This document shows positions 7,801-14,592 of a stretch of DNA of 14,592 bases, in pieces. Positions within the stretch are counted from its first letter, which is position 1. Each line of letters starts with the position of its first letter. Below the pieces are notes generated by a model. The model was given only the letters and a program-made list of their open reading frames with translations. It had not been told where the DNA came from and made no database searches. A program made the translations under genes and the position numbers. The stretch covers positions 1 through 14,592 of the forward strand of contig PEUP01000053.1 of assembly GCA_002780705.1 (NCBI GenBank), read 5' to 3'. The DNA comes from Elusimicrobia bacterium CG03_land_8_20_14_0_80_50_18. GTDB taxonomy: Bacteria > CG03.

Positions 7801-7990
7801 AAACAGCCAGAAAAATCAAAACAGACATTCGTATACGGAAACTCATGGGAAAGACAATATCAGTCAGAGAAAAAAGCGCGAGAGCCGCCGCTAATAACGA
7901 TACCTTCATCAAAATAGCGCCGGCAATGGCGCTCATCAGGCGTGTTCTGTGCAAAATGCCCAGTCTCTTCAGAAAATCTTTCCTTATCAT
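4835..7990 (-). CDS. DUF4175-like large membrane/coiled-coil protein
   Basis: A 1051-residue protein resembling the DUF4175 family, whose function is unknown. Seen in order: two membrane helices (about 19-45 and 52-73), a cytoplasmic stretch, a third membrane helix (about 140-160), a beta-rich extracytoplasmic part to about 490 with one or more Ig-like units (ASDDFGVREALFCY is a typical DUF4175 motif), then about 450 residues of charged helix and coiled coil rich in Glu, Lys, Ala and Ser. Near the end is a Gly/Ser/Pro/Phe linker (GAPGGSPMPS onward) followed by a conserved-looking tail, PLKYRDMLKEYYDQLL. The ATG at 7990 overlaps the vWA gene's stop as ATGA and has AAGGA nine bases upstream. 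It is probably an inner-membrane scaffold working with the vWA protein. The family call rests on architecture and motifs. Confidence 0.82.
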   Translation of the reverse strand: MIRKDFLKRLGILHRTRLMSAIAGAILMKVSLLAAALALFSLTDIVFPMSFRIRMSVLIFLAVYILIKLFLELLEIMKDARVKSAIAAGGDVLKAWDLSLNIEKLALLGISRELMDEEIKAGEKIVRGIPAFSFVSLNPKAALALIVSLAVLFLNSVSALRVIAPQRDDISSHLSVEMEQKAVKGESWQLRIQARPGARPRAMFLFPSSSWVERKLDGDGSIFSFRIEKCLEPFKVRFRWKNLYSRVYDIKLLERPSVISRKIKIHYPAYLNLPSEESSFGSFSAFPGTSAELSIKASHKLAAASIVTVFEGEEKKISMDVSGDAASGVFSASGGGEWRLELLSREGLVSSGTVVWRVSPAEDLPPSAYILSPGEDLIISESFSGLDIAWGASDDFGVREALFCYSKNGGAAEKVKIFDDYSRTARGKWRWKPAEVMAAGDVMEYWLAAADAAGALGESRRFSLSLKDFLLTHRENMRAEEALKDKIFALYQKQAELNISREALGSDELTRRQREVENKLLSLSGDAGEAAARAEKDLLYGSYYSSEYRGLSKALDDLSDEARRAQEELRGGDKEGAFSTQDALADSLEKLSAFSEELFKRSSMDNMGNIARESSEVADKLNDFLGSAPPDGEMLKELKALTDKIEQLMRELAETVRNMPQNLPEEFVNSDAVKSMDFNSVENSVSGLKDALSSGDISAALEHARNLLESLRGIRQNLEAGFSSVEAPSLPQKEKDTELAEIISAEEKVIASSEALLERHRAGLKERSALRARELRERASGLKNSAAGLLNDRNKLFSKDAARLSQGLYDFNRNISDFTERFLDKGFDFERPLEDARTQLGALAAMDISSATAKTLGAIVEELSDFYGSYSDTSTRPLNEDEMKSASGIASSQSELAVRTAVFEKKLRGYSRQSAQFPVSIAENVRAARREMASAASSMEEGRAEDSLASQEKALYQLKKAQKGMDDFEFNPQGAPGGSPMPSFFPSSSGGGARPGQSSPSSGFKQSDFNIPRPLRTGYDEEGEIINDAMRGERPLKYRDMLKEYYDQLLK

Positions 7991-10005
7991 TGAGTGTTTT
8001 CCTTAAACCACAGCCACAGCAGAAAGAGCGCGGTGAAAAGCAGATAATAATTCTTCATCGCGGGCCTGTACAGAACCGAATCTCCGTCGGGCGAGGGAAT
8101 ATCCGCGGCCCGGAATGAATCGCTGCCCAGATATTTACCGAGAGAAAGACGCGAAATATCCCGCAGATGCGAATGACTGGCGGATGTATTTTCATCTTCT
8201 ATGCCTGTGTCCGCGGCCGTGAATATGAAATTTTTATCGGCGCGGACACCCCTCTCTCCGGAAACGGCTATCCTCAGGCTGTGCCGGCCGGCTTCAGCTA
8301 TTCTTTGTTTTACCATAAACAGCCCGGGGGAGAGCATAACCGGCGAAAGATAAGCCGGCCCCGCTGGCGAATCATGCCGGACTGTGACACCGGAGCGGCC
8401 GGCGTTTCTCAACTGTATCCGCAAAAGGAGCTCCTCGCCGATCTTATAATTTTTTCTGCCCGAAACACTCATCTCGTCAAGCAGAGGAGAGCGCGTCAGC
8501 CACGCGAAGGAATTCTTAAAGAATTCCTGATAAAAATAGGATGTTTCCGCGCCCGCGAAAAAAAGGCGCCAGAGGCTGTTTGTCAAAAGCACCATAATCC
8601 GGCCTTTCCCAGCGCCGCAGACCGCGGCCACGGGGAGGCCTTCGGCGGTTTCCAGCACAGTTTCCGCATCCGGCGCCGTCCCGGCGGCGGGCGACATGCC
8701 TTTCAATGGCACATCACCAAGCTCGGAAATAGAGGATATAAAGGATGTGACGGGGTGTCCGGGAGACGCTCTCAGGAAGAATTTGTCTTCGCTGAAAACT
8801 CCTCCATGGCGTTCCCTGAAAGGGAGACTTTCCCCGAGCGGGCTTTTGAAATAATTGCCGTTACTGAAAAGATTTTCTCCTCCTATGAGCATTAGCGCGC
8901 CTCCGGCTCTGATATGGCGAAGCAGCGGAGAAAGATAATCGGGGCTGATGAATTTTGTGTAATCAAAATTAAGCAATATAACAAGGTCGTAATGGCTGAT
9001 ATCGTTCAGAAAGATCTCCCTCACGGGAAAAGGGATGAGAGAAAGCTTGTTGTCGGGAAAAGGCACATAATCCGAGGGATTCCTCAATATGACAAAAGAG
9101 GTGAGGTCTATCCTCTTATCCGATTTGATCAGCGCCCGCAAATTGCTGTATTCCCATCCGGGCCGGCCGCTTATAAACAGGACTTTTATCAGGGATTTGA
9201 AAACCGACACACTGAAAAAATCCGAATTATTCCCGGGCCTCGCATCGGTGGGATGAAGCTCAACCCTGTATCTTATGTTTTCCCCGGGCTCGTCAGGAAC
9301 AAACTCCATATCAATATCTTTTACGCTTTCACCCTCCCCAAAAACAAGAGTTTTTTCCGCAATCTTCCCTCCGGCGCGGCTTATTGTCACCCGCGCCTGA
9401 GACCTCTCTCCGGAGCGCTCCAAGCGCAGGCGCAATTTTGAAACCGCGCCCTGAAACACTTTCTCGGGATATTCCAACACCTTGACAGACATATCATTTT
9501 CAATAACACGGCCGAAGCCGGCGGAGTGCAGCGGTTTTGAAAAATAAGATGGCTCGGGCGCTGTGTCCCGCCCGTCGGAAAGAAGAAGCATGGCGCCTCC
9601 ATCGGGCAACGAAGCTGTTATTTCCGCACAGACTCGCGAGATCAGAGAAGCTCCTCCTGAGGCGCCGGCGCGGAAGAAATCTTCTTCAGCCATCTGCCGG
9701 AAACCGGAATCAAATGTGTAGAAAGACAGACTGAATCTTTTTCTGAGTTCCGGCAATTCTCTTCTGATAACTTCCTTTGCCCTGTCTATGCGGGACATTC
9801 CGCCCTCTTTTACGGCCATGCTTGAGGAAGTGTCAAGACAAAGCGCCAGGACAGGCGGCGGAGCTTCGCTCTTTTTTCTTATCGCGGGATTGGCGATAAG
9901 AAAAAAAACGACGGCCAGCGCCGCGAATCTGTAAAAAGAGCCGCGGAATCGTATTGTCAGAAAAACCAGCAGCGCAAAAAAAACAAGAACCAGATCTTCA
10001 ATCAT
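7987..10005 (-). CDS. Membrane-anchored vWA / glutamine amidotransferase-like protein
   Basis: A 672-residue membrane protein. Seen in order: two N-terminal membrane helices (about 4-20 and 24-41); a von Willebrand A domain (about 50-200) with the metal-site motif DTSSSM (Asp58, Ser60, Ser62) and LLLSDGRD (140-147); a beta domain (about 165-260); a class I amidotransferase-like domain with the signature ISGRPGWEYSNLRALI and a later GGALMLIGGENLF; another beta domain; and a C-terminal membrane helix (YYLLFTALFLLWLWF). No catalytic Cys is evident in the amidotransferase-like domain, so it is likely a binding module. The usual MIDAS Thr appears to be Ala119 in GGASL. Related proteins occur beside MoxR ATPases and BatA-type genes. 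It lies four bases after the DUF4159 gene and overlaps the DUF4175-like gene. Function unknown. Confidence 0.85.
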   Translation of the reverse strand: MIEDLVLVFFALLVFLTIRFRGSFYRFAALAVVFFLIANPAIRKKSEAPPPVLALCLDTSSSMAVKEGGMSRIDRAKEVIRRELPELRKRFSLSFYTFDSGFRQMAEEDFFRAGASGGASLISRVCAEITASLPDGGAMLLLSDGRDTAPEPSYFSKPLHSAGFGRVIENDMSVKVLEYPEKVFQGAVSKLRLRLERSGERSQARVTISRAGGKIAEKTLVFGEGESVKDIDMEFVPDEPGENIRYRVELHPTDARPGNNSDFFSVSVFKSLIKVLFISGRPGWEYSNLRALIKSDKRIDLTSFVILRNPSDYVPFPDNKLSLIPFPVREIFLNDISHYDLVILLNFDYTKFISPDYLSPLLRHIRAGGALMLIGGENLFSNGNYFKSPLGESLPFRERHGGVFSEDKFFLRASPGHPVTSFISSISELGDVPLKGMSPAAGTAPDAETVLETAEGLPVAAVCGAGKGRIMVLLTNSLWRLFFAGAETSYFYQEFFKNSFAWLTRSPLLDEMSVSGRKNYKIGEELLLRIQLRNAGRSGVTVRHDSPAGPAYLSPVMLSPGLFMVKQRIAEAGRHSLRIAVSGERGVRADKNFIFTAADTGIEDENTSASHSHLRDISRLSLGKYLGSDSFRAADIPSPDGDSVLYRPAMKNYYLLFTALFLLWLWFKENTQ

Positions 10006-10009
10006 TCCG

Positions 10010-10732
10010 CTACCACGACCGCAGTTTCCTTTCTATGAAATCCCTGTGAATGATGTCTTTTTTGTAGGTGCCGGTCAGAGAGTACATCACAATATTAACC
10101 GTTATTTTCACAGCCTCAAGCCGCTGAGCTTCGCCGCCGGGATAACAGCTGTAAATAAATCTTCCGCTCTCGTCCCTGGCCCATGCGCCGAAAATATCGT
10201 TCCGCGAATAAACGATCGCCCAGCGGCCGTCCAGACGCACGCCGTAAAGCGAGGGTGAGACGGCATTGCGGCCCGCGGCCTTGGGCTGCAGATAGAAGCT
10301 CCTGAATATTACATCGTCCGGCGGAATTTTCTCAAGCGCGGCGGCGGGGAAAATGCCGGCGCTGAAATCTTTAACCGAGCGGTAAAAATCATCAAGGCCG
10401 TAGTTCTCGGTCTCGTCTATAAACAGCAGTCCGCCGGATGAAAGATGTTTTGCCAGAAGCTCTGTCTCCTTTCTCGTAAAATCAGGCAAACTGCCCTTTC
10501 CCGTCAGACAGAGAAATGGGTAATCAAATATTTCCCCGCTCAAATCAAGCTCAACCGCTTCCGGCGGCGGATCTATGGATGTGGATGAAGCGAGATATTT
10601 CAGGACGGATTCCACCGCGCTTGGATGCGGCAGATGATTGCCGCTTTTCCTTATTATGCAGAGCTCAAAAATATCTCCCGCAAAACAGTGCGCTGCCAAA
10701 AGCAGAATAAGAAGAAGGGGACGGATAACCAT
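10010..10732 (-). CDS. Secreted DUF4159 protein
   Basis: A 240-residue protein with a clear signal peptide (VIRPLLLILLLAAHCFA, cleavage likely after Ala18; there is a Cys but no proper lipobox). The mature part matches DUF4159, a glutamine-amidotransferase-like fold without a known reaction: GEIFDYPFLCLTGKG, ELLAKHLSSGGLLFIDETE and WAIVYSRNDIFGAW are the typical conserved blocks. DUF4159 genes commonly accompany vWA/BatA-type proteins, and that is the case here: the vWA gene starts four bases downstream. It begins three bases after the stop of the DUF2723-TPR gene, with no clear ribosome site, suggesting coupled translation. It is expected to act in the periplasm beside the outer parts of the vWA and DUF4175-like proteins. 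Its biochemical function is unknown. Confidence 0.85.
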   Translation of the reverse strand: MVIRPLLLILLLAAHCFAGDIFELCIIRKSGNHLPHPSAVESVLKYLASSTSIDPPPEAVELDLSGEIFDYPFLCLTGKGSLPDFTRKETELLAKHLSSGGLLFIDETENYGLDDFYRSVKDFSAGIFPAAALEKIPPDDVIFRSFYLQPKAAGRNAVSPSLYGVRLDGRWAIVYSRNDIFGAWARDESGRFIYSCYPGGEAQRLEAVKITVNIVMYSLTGTYKKDIIHRDFIERKLRSW

Positions 10733-10735
10733 TAC

Positions 10736-12736
10736 TTATTTAGTGAGAGCGAGATTGTAGTTCAAATTCTCGTCGTCGGGATTGATGGCCAGACCCTTTC
10801 GAAAAAAATCACGAGCCGCGGCCGTATTGCCCGCTCTCAGCTCAATAAGGCCAAGTTCGTTCAAAGCGGCGTGGTTAAACGGGTTCAGATGAAGGCATTT
10901 TTTAAACGCGGCTCTGGCGTCCTCCGTTTTACCGAGTTTGCTGAGAGCGAGCGCCAGATTATAATATCTCACATCATCCGGCGTGAGCGCCACGGATTCG
11001 GCGAAACGGCCCGCGGCGGACTCATAATCACCCTCGGCGAAATCAAGAACAGCCAGGTTATTCCAGGCTTCCGGCAAGGCCGGATTAATACTGAGCGCCG
11101 CCTCATAGGACCTGCGGGCTTCATCTCTCCTGCCCAAATCCGCCCACACGGGCCCCATATTGGTCAACAGCCAGTCTATGTCACCGCCTAAATGAGAACA
11201 CAGGCGCGCGAGGTCCTGAGAGGGAGTTTGCAGCGCCCTGAAATAATAATCCAGAATCTCAAGCGAGCGCACCCGGTAGCTTTCAAGATCTGACCGTCGC
11301 CAGAAAAAATCACGATTACCATGCTGTAGCCTGCCTTCTTTCTGCCACAACAATCCGTCAAAAACATAGTCATGGAAAGGCAGCTGGGATTTTGAAAAAG
11401 CGAAAAAGCTCTTTTCCGGGCCCGAGAGCATAAATCTCATCTTTGCCGCATAGCGGCGCGGCGGGCTCTGTTTTCTGAAATCATCCCCGTAAACCGAGGG
11501 GAAAATGGACCCATATGCACTGTAGACAGAGGGCATCTTCACTTTCTGGGCGTATTTTTTGTAGGCCAGGGCGAATATCAGGTCATCCCCCACAGCCCCC
11601 TTCTCTATAACGAGAGCTTTCCCGTCCGGCACAGATCTGATCACGGAATCGGCGAAATCGGAAAGTGAATAAAAGTTTCTAAGCGACTGGCCTTTGATGG
11701 AAAAAATAAACAGCAGCGCGAGTATCCACACGACGCTTGTAAAAATTTTCTTATACCGGATACAAGGCAGGAGCACGCCGGTGAGAATGATAAGGAGCGC
11801 GGCGGGTAGGAGGAAAAACCTTTCCGTTATCGCCTCGGCAAAAGCCCGGCTTGAAGACGAAAGCCCGGCGGCGGTAAAGAAGGCCGGGCCGCTGATAACA
11901 AAACAGATGAAAAGAAAATGAGCAAAATCACCGGCTCTTCTGAAATGGAAAAAATACAAAAGAGGTATGAATACAAATAGCGGGCCGAAAAAAATCAAAC
12001 CCAGGCGCGGATAATCCAGCAGCGCTTTGAGGCTCACCTGATGATGCGAACCGTGAAGCGCGAAAGTGCCGTAATCCCTCCTCAATAACACATCTGTCAA
12101 TCTGCCTAAGCTGGACGGGTCGCCCCAGTTGAAAACCGCTCCGCCCTGCGCTCTCACAAGCAGAAACAGATTAGCCGAAAAACCCAAAACTGACGCAAAA
12201 AAAAGTAAGGCCGCAAAACGGGCGTTAAACATTTTTCTTGCCCCCAGCAGGTATATTATGCCCGGCGTAAGCAGAATGAGAGTCTGATGGTTTGCGAGCC
12301 CCAGCCCGAAGAGAAAAGCCGCCGCCATGGCATTTTTTTTAGACCTGGTGCGCAGCAGATATATTATCGCGCAGGCAAAGAGAAGATTCAGCGTAAAGAC
12401 CTCCGCCGCCAGAGCTGACGAAAGCGCCACCGGAGAAAGCATAAAATACACAAGCAGCGGCGCCGCCGCAAAGCGGCTCATCAGGACTATGGAAAAAACC
12501 ACAAAGAGCGCGTTGATAAAATTCATGCGGTAGGCGGGATTACCCGCGGGAAAAATCTTTGACAGCGCGGAACTGACGATGACAAAAACAGAATAGCCGG
12601 GAGGATGGGCCACACCCAGTGTGGAGGCAGCCGCGATGAGCTCGCCGGAATCGCCCACATACACGGTAGGCGAAAGATTGTATATGAAGATGAAGAGCGC
12701 CGCCAAGGTTGCGGCGAGGGCGCCTTTGTGTTTCAC
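10736..12736 (-). CDS. DUF2723 GT-C-like membrane protein with C-terminal TPR domain
   Basis: A 666-residue multi-spanning membrane protein of the DUF2723 family, predicted membrane glycosyltransferases of the GT-C type that would move a sugar from a lipid-phosphate donor onto protein or glycan outside the cytoplasm. The N-terminal signature is intact: the loop after helix 1 carries GDSGELIAAASTLGVAHPPGY, with the Asp-Ser-Gly-Glu group in the usual catalytic-Asp position. About ten hydrophobic helices follow to residue 350. After a soluble region come four TPR repeats (about 523-666), probably extracytoplasmic and used for partner binding. Two GTG codons are possible starts (12739 and 12736). 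I prefer 12736: AGGA lies five bases before it, and GTGA overlaps the upstream stop by 4 bp. Confidence 0.87.
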   Translation of the reverse strand: MKHKGALAATLAALFIFIYNLSPTVYVGDSGELIAAASTLGVAHPPGYSVFVIVSSALSKIFPAGNPAYRMNFINALFVVFSIVLMSRFAAAPLLVYFMLSPVALSSALAAEVFTLNLLFACAIIYLLRTRSKKNAMAAAFLFGLGLANHQTLILLTPGIIYLLGARKMFNARFAALLFFASVLGFSANLFLLVRAQGGAVFNWGDPSSLGRLTDVLLRRDYGTFALHGSHHQVSLKALLDYPRLGLIFFGPLFVFIPLLYFFHFRRAGDFAHFLFICFVISGPAFFTAAGLSSSSRAFAEAITERFFLLPAALLIILTGVLLPCIRYKKIFTSVVWILALLFIFSIKGQSLRNFYSLSDFADSVIRSVPDGKALVIEKGAVGDDLIFALAYKKYAQKVKMPSVYSAYGSIFPSVYGDDFRKQSPPRRYAAKMRFMLSGPEKSFFAFSKSQLPFHDYVFDGLLWQKEGRLQHGNRDFFWRRSDLESYRVRSLEILDYYFRALQTPSQDLARLCSHLGGDIDWLLTNMGPVWADLGRRDEARRSYEAALSINPALPEAWNNLAVLDFAEGDYESAAGRFAESVALTPDDVRYYNLALALSKLGKTEDARAAFKKCLHLNPFNHAALNELGLIELRAGNTAAARDFFRKGLAINPDDENLNYNLALTK

Positions 12737-14487
12737 CACCGTCCTAAAATTATTTTATTTTCCTTCACCGTTTTACGCGAGGGAAAAACTTCTTTTCTTT
12801 TACCGCATCTCAGGATCGCCTCTCCCTTGGACAGCTCAATACTCAGATCTTTCCGCGGGTCGCGCGCGCAGAAGATATTGGCGGCGAGAAAGGCCTTCTC
12901 AAGACCGTCGCCGCGGACGAAGTTCCACACTTCATCCGGCTGGGCTATGCGGTAATCTTCGTCATATATTGACTCGTCATTGAAAGCGCGTATATGCGCG
13001 ATCGCCTCCTCAACGCTGAGGCCTTTGACAGCTTCCAAAGATACGGGATTGCGGCAGACGGCGGCATAGGCGAAAGGCCCTGTTTCGCATTCTCTCATAT
13101 CCCGGAAAGCGTAGAAAGCCAGATCAACCGTCTCATTATTCTTTCTGATGGACGAAAGTCTTTTGATGACAGCATCTCTGTCCATGTCAGGTTCTATGCC
13201 CGGAGACATCTCCCGGACAAACTTTTTATTTTTTATATCCGGAAGCTGCGGCTCCGTGATGCAAAAATCTTTAATAGCGGAGATAAGTTTACGGAAACTG
13301 AAACAGCCTTTGGAAAATTTCTCCTCAAACACCTTCACGCTTTCTATATCTGATAAATCCAGCGGATGCTTAAGCAGATGGCTCTCTATATCATTCAGCA
13401 CTATCCTTCCGTTAAGCGCCGAGGCGTGAAAATCAGTCGGGGAAACCGTATTGATCAAATCCTTCCTTGTGCTGTCGGTCAAAAAATAGGGATGCTTCAA
13501 CTCGTATTCAAAGAGCGTCTCCAATCCCACATAGCGCTCATGGCCCCGGATCAGGCCGCGAAGCTGAAAACATTTATGCAGATCCCAGCGGCGGCGGAGA
13601 AAAGCCCCGAAAACGGGAGCGCTGAGCTCTGTTTTCAGATAAGACCTGAGCTTTTTGCTGAACAAAGAGTACTCTGCGGGATCTATTGTGGCTTTTTCAT
13701 AAAGTGTGTGAACATAGCCGCTTTCATGGGCAACAACTGTGACCTTTTCATTCTCAAGCGCCCTGCGGGCTTTAGCGGAAAGGGTCGTGCCGTTGAACCA
13801 CATATTTTTGGTGACAATCCTTCTGTTGTTGGTAAGAACGCCTTTGCCCAGATTAACGAAATTCTGGGAATGGAGAGCTGTGCCCATAAGAAAAATATCT
13901 CTCAGCGGTATTGCCGCGACTATAAAAAGCGCCGCAGCGTACAGCGCCGCCAGCGATACGCACTCCCCCGCGCCAGATGAATAAAATTGTTTGTGGCGGA
14001 AGGCGTCCATGGCTTCCACCGTTTCGGTTTTCCAGTAGGGTATGACATCGTCGCTGTATTTCTCAAGGCCGAAATGCCGCCTTATGTCTATGTCAAAATA
14101 ATATTTATCGCCTTCGTAGCCGAAAAGAGCATTGGAGCGGGCCAGTATTTTTTCATCCACAAAAGACCTGAAACGGTCAAGCTCTCTGCTCTTGCTTGTG
14201 AGCCCCCATGTCTCAATATCCAGATTGAAGGCGTAATTATCCATGACAAACTGCTTGAGCCGGTGAATCCGGCGGAGCGGAGACATTTCTTTTATACCCT
14301 TAAACCAGCTCTGCCTGCGCCAGCGCCAGATCCTGGGCGACATTATGTTCGCCAGAACAAGGCTGTAAAGGAGTTCCGGAAAGACGAAGAGTTCCATATC
14401 AGAGAGTGTCACGGCTGATGATTTTTTCTCTATATCTATTCCGGATTTGCGCATAGAATAATTAAGCCATGGACGCGGGGGACGCAC
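12733..14487 (-). CDS. Uncharacterised protein with transglutaminase-like core
   Basis: A 584-residue protein I cannot assign to a named family. From the GTG at 14487, residues 31-55 are hydrophobic (ELFVFPELLYSLVLANIM), then a basic helical part. Residues about 160-225 look like a papain/transglutaminase core: GECVSLAALYAAAL with Cys166, then IPLRDIFLMGTALHSQNF with His196. The third-residue position appears to be Asn (LTNNRR, 210-211) rather than Asp. The rest (about 230-584) is mixed helix and strand with no motif I recognise. Other possible starts are ATG 14454 and ATG 14397; none has a good ribosome site, and a stop in frame at 14497-14499 limits the choice. It overlaps the DUF2723-TPR gene start, so it probably shares its operon. 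Proteolysis, crosslinking or simple binding are all possible. Confidence 0.7.
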   Translation of the reverse strand: MRPPRPWLNYSMRKSGIDIEKKSSAVTLSDMELFVFPELLYSLVLANIMSPRIWRWRRQSWFKGIKEMSPLRRIHRLKQFVMDNYAFNLDIETWGLTSKSRELDRFRSFVDEKILARSNALFGYEGDKYYFDIDIRRHFGLEKYSDDVIPYWKTETVEAMDAFRHKQFYSSGAGECVSLAALYAAALFIVAAIPLRDIFLMGTALHSQNFVNLGKGVLTNNRRIVTKNMWFNGTTLSAKARRALENEKVTVVAHESGYVHTLYEKATIDPAEYSLFSKKLRSYLKTELSAPVFGAFLRRRWDLHKCFQLRGLIRGHERYVGLETLFEYELKHPYFLTDSTRKDLINTVSPTDFHASALNGRIVLNDIESHLLKHPLDLSDIESVKVFEEKFSKGCFSFRKLISAIKDFCITEPQLPDIKNKKFVREMSPGIEPDMDRDAVIKRLSSIRKNNETVDLAFYAFRDMRECETGPFAYAAVCRNPVSLEAVKGLSVEEAIAHIRAFNDESIYDEDYRIAQPDEVWNFVRGDGLEKAFLAANIFCARDPRKDLSIELSKGEAILRCGKRKEVFPSRKTVKENKIILGRW

Positions 14488-14518
14488 TCGTCCCGCTTAC
14501 CGTCCTTTTTATCAGGCG

Positions 14519-14592
14519 TCAAACCGAACGGGGCTGGTTCTCTATAAAGTCAGCGGCAAAAGCCCCGAAAATACCTATAAAAAAACCCGCCG
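14519..14592 (-). CDS. Possible 3' end of a membrane protein gene, cut by window edge
   Basis: One minus-strand frame entering from the right edge stays open for 23 codons and ends in TGA at 14521-14519. It reads AGFFIGIFGAFAADFIENQP and a few more residues, which looks like a last membrane helix with a short polar tail. The other two frames stop sooner. It would end 31 bp before the GTG of the transglutaminase-like gene, a spacing like the rest of this operon. Twenty-three codons are too few for identification, and the frame could be open by chance. Confidence 0.35.
   Translation of the reverse strand, partial: AGFFIGIFGAFAADFIENQPRSV

Noticed and set aside
8167..9441. Long plus-strand open frames of 242 and 175 codons opposite the vWA gene
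   Set aside because: They lie wholly antisense to a gene with clear domains; the translations have no family motif and the frames reflect the codon use of the real gene.
10690..10692. Lipoprotein attachment Cys in the DUF4159 signal peptide (AAHC)
   Set aside because: A His directly before the Cys does not fit the lipobox, and a normal signal peptidase I site follows.
13366..13980. Plus-strand open frame of 204 codons opposite the transglutaminase-like gene
   Set aside because: Antisense to a longer coherent frame that is coupled to its neighbour; no ribosome site or recognisable domain.

Overview
The window is a compact, almost fully coding stretch of bacterial chromosome, probably from an uncultivated diderm bacterium living without oxygen. 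The basis is inference. It carries dTDP-rhamnose-type polysaccharide genes, a TM1266-like regulator usually linked to [FeFe]-hydrogenase, an Ogg2-type glycosylase common in archaea, Thermotoga and deep-branching anaerobes, and a cluster of DUF2723, DUF4159 and DUF4175 membrane proteins seen in many candidate phyla and the FCB/PVC/Acidobacteria-like groups. The phylum cannot be fixed from the sequence. I found no rRNA, tRNA, CRISPR array, insertion sequence or phage gene, and no gene-free stretch over 300 bases.

Region 1 (1-2730, minus strand) is a surface-sugar operon read right to left: a GbsR/MarR-like regulator, a GT4 glycosyltransferase (ATGA overlap), an RmlC-like epimerase, and the start of an RmlD-type dTDP-4-dehydrorhamnose reductase cut by the window edge. 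It starts at a promoter with perfect TTGACA and TATAAT boxes 17 bp apart. A near-perfect 17-bp inverted repeat separates the glycosyltransferase from rmlC.

Region 2 (2781-3702, plus strand) is a short divergent pair: a small TM1266/ACT-like protein and an Ogg2 8-oxoguanine DNA glycosylase/lyase. The glycosylase reading frame seems to continue upstream of its only standard start codon. Its 3' end overlaps the convergent alcohol dehydrogenase gene by 8 bp.

Region 3 (3695-14592, minus strand) is one long, tightly packed set of genes, probably one transcript. In order of reading: the possible tail of a membrane protein at the window edge, a 584-residue transglutaminase-like protein, a DUF2723 GT-C-like membrane protein with a C-terminal TPR domain, a secreted DUF4159 protein, a membrane vWA/glutamine-amidotransferase-like protein, a 1051-residue DUF4175-like membrane/coiled-coil protein and an iron-dependent alcohol dehydrogenase. 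Stops and starts overlap or lie 3-24 bases apart. The DUF4159, vWA and DUF4175 genes look like a three-part envelope complex and are the best candidate here for a system of unknown function. In other bacteria such genes often sit with a MoxR AAA+ ATPase and a DUF58 protein, but neither is in this window.
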